This document shows positions 6,645 through 7,435 of a DNA stretch of 7,435 nucleotides, one piece after another. Origin of the DNA: Verrucomicrobiia bacterium (GTDB taxonomy: Bacteria; Verrucomicrobiota; Verrucomicrobiia; Opitutales; Opitutaceae). The stretch lies in the NCBI GenBank assembly GCA_030424825.1, contig JAUHWE010000215.1, forward strand, positions 1 through 7,435, given 5' to 3'. The notes beneath the pieces are model-generated. The model was not told where the DNA came from, searched no databases, and saw only the letters and a list, made by a program, of their open reading frames with translations. Each line of letters begins with the position of its first letter. Position 1 is the first letter of the stretch. The position numbers were made by a program, and so were the translations under genes.

Positions 6645-7435
6645 TTAGGACTCTAGCAAAGAAGCCAGTTCGATTCCTTTGAAGGATTCAATTGCTTCGT
6701 ATTCGGCCATTCCAACCGCATCGTATGCCTCCGCTGTCGAACGGTTAATCTCGTCAGTTTCCTGCCAAATCTCCCGGTGCGTGGCGGCTCGAAAGGGATA
6801 TTGGCTTCTCTGCGACCGGTATTGAAAGCTCGCCTCAATCTTTGAAGCCAGTTCCCCTGGGCTCAATGGAACCGCCATGTCGATTTCAAATAGAGGCCAT
6901 TCCTGGGCCACCCCACGATAGCTCCAAATACGGCAGTCCTTGACCCAGCTCATCCGCTTGACCCGTCGCATCGCCTGGCAAAACAATCGGTAGCACACTC
7001 CCGCCACCGACCCTGGATCCGCCAAACCTCCGCTGACGTAAATTTGGTGCGGCTTCTCTTTCTCCAGCAACTTTACCAAAGCATCTAGGTCCTCATCACT
7101 AATCGAGAAATTGCGGTAGCGTCCCTTCTCGTAAAAGGGCAGGTCGAGAAAGATCTGAGAATTCGTATCGATTTTCAGAATGCGGGCGGCATCCCTGGCT
7201 TCATTTCTACGCACAAACCCTTTGATCCGCCGTGTGGATTCCGAATCGGCCTCCGACTCCTTCTTCTCTTCAATACTCTTGAGTATGACTTCGGCGAACT
7301 GCCCCAAACTGGGGCCATCCCCTTTGTTGAAGGCCATCTCTTTCTCCAACTCAGTCATAAGGGCCAGCGTTTGCTTGGCCAAATTGTCCGGCACCGCCAA
7401 ATTGCCCGAAGTCATGTAGGCCAGCGTCACATGCG
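6645..7435 (-). CDS. Glucosamine-6-phosphate deaminase-like/PIG-L fusion protein, C-terminal part (cut by window edge)
   Basis: The open frame continues through the right edge (residues H-V precede T-L-A-Y-M-T-S-G-N), so the in-frame GTG at 7430 is not the start. The visible 263 residues match, from recall, the C-terminal PIG-L-like domain of fusion proteins whose N-terminal half is NagB (glucosamine-6-phosphate deaminase), known from Bacteroidota and PVC bacteria. Landmarks in order: HVTLAYMTSGN; RRIKGFVRRNEARDAARIL; FLDLPFYEKGRY; KPHQIYVSGGLADP; CRIWSYRGVAQEWPLFEIDM; AVPLSPGEL; and INRSTAEAYDAVGMAEYEAIESF. The NagB half and the first PIG-L metal motif would lie outside the window. Oddity: where family members have DPHGTH (second metal motif), this protein has D-P-G-S-V-A-G (7019-6999), with both histidines gone; a further His in the usual HQSQ stretch is also replaced (YRSQRSQ). 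The deacetylase half may be inactive. It is the first gene visible in the cluster, 11 bp before the stand-alone PIG-L gene. Confidence 0.85.
   Translation of the reverse strand, partial: HVTLAYMTSGNLAVPDNLAKQTLALMTELEKEMAFNKGDGPSLGQFAEVILKSIEEKKESEADSESTRRIKGFVRRNEARDAARILKIDTNSQIFLDLPFYEKGRYRNFSISDEDLDALVKLLEKEKPHQIYVSGGLADPGSVAGVCYRLFCQAMRRVKRMSWVKDCRIWSYRGVAQEWPLFEIDMAVPLSPGELASKIEASFQYRSQRSQYPFRAATHREIWQETDEINRSTAEAYDAVGMAEYEAIESFKGIELASLLES

Noticed and set aside
6999..7019. A frameshift as the cause of the missing histidines in the fusion protein
   Set aside because: Conserved residues flank the segment in the same frame (IYVSG before, VCYRLF after) and the length matches, so substitutions rather than indels explain it.
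6645..7430. The in-frame GTG at 7430 as a gene start
   Set aside because: The frame remains open to the window edge and the residues before and after (HV-TLAYMTSGN) are internal conserved sequence of the NagB/PIG-L fusion family.

Overview
The window is a compact, single-strand (minus) catabolic gene cluster from a bacterium that looks like a member of the PVC group, most probably a marine-type Verrucomicrobiota (Opitutales-like). That assignment is inference: it rests on moderate GC, a Tat-exported GH109-type oxidoreductase, a sulfatase, an SSS symporter, a Gfo/Idh plus TIM-barrel gene pair, a NagB/PIG-L fusion, and near-absence of Shine-Dalgarno motifs. There are no tRNA, rRNA, CRISPR or transposase genes.

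In transcription order (right to left) the genes are: (1) 7435-6645, the C-terminal part of a glucosamine-6-phosphate-deaminase-like/PIG-L fusion protein, cut by the window edge; (2) 6633-5770, a stand-alone PIG-L (LmbE-like) deacetylase; (3) 5773-4745, a cytoplasmic Gfo/Idh/MocA sugar dehydrogenase overlapping gene 2 by 4 bp; (4) 4626-3775, an AP_endonuc_2-type sugar isomerase/epimerase; (5) 3749-1944, a sodium:solute symporter; (6) 1912-512, a Tat-exported GH109-like Gfo/Idh protein; (7) 427-1, the N-terminal third or so of a secreted formylglycine sulfatase, cut by the left edge. Four junctions are short (4-bp overlap, 11, 25 and 31 bp), consistent with one operon. The two longer gaps (4627-4744 and 428-511) hold REP-like palindromes, and nothing else clear was seen in them.

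Read together, the genes suggest use of a sulfated, N-acetylated amino-sugar glycan. The secreted sulfatase and GH109-like enzyme would act outside or in the periplasm, the symporter would import the sugar, the PIG-L deacetylase would remove the N-acetyl group, the dehydrogenase/TIM-barrel pair would rearrange or oxidise the sugar, and the NagB-like fusion would deaminate it. The families are well supported by motifs; the exact substrate and pathway are inference.

The most notable observations are: the PIG-L part of the NagB fusion lacks the histidines expected in its second metal motif while an intact stand-alone PIG-L gene sits directly downstream; a 28-bp-arm inverted pair of GTAG-headed REP elements lies just before the sulfatase and pairs without a mismatch in the operon transcript; a third, differently sequenced REP of the same architecture splits the operon; and the start region of the GH109-like gene is duplicated, forming a tiny upstream ORF.
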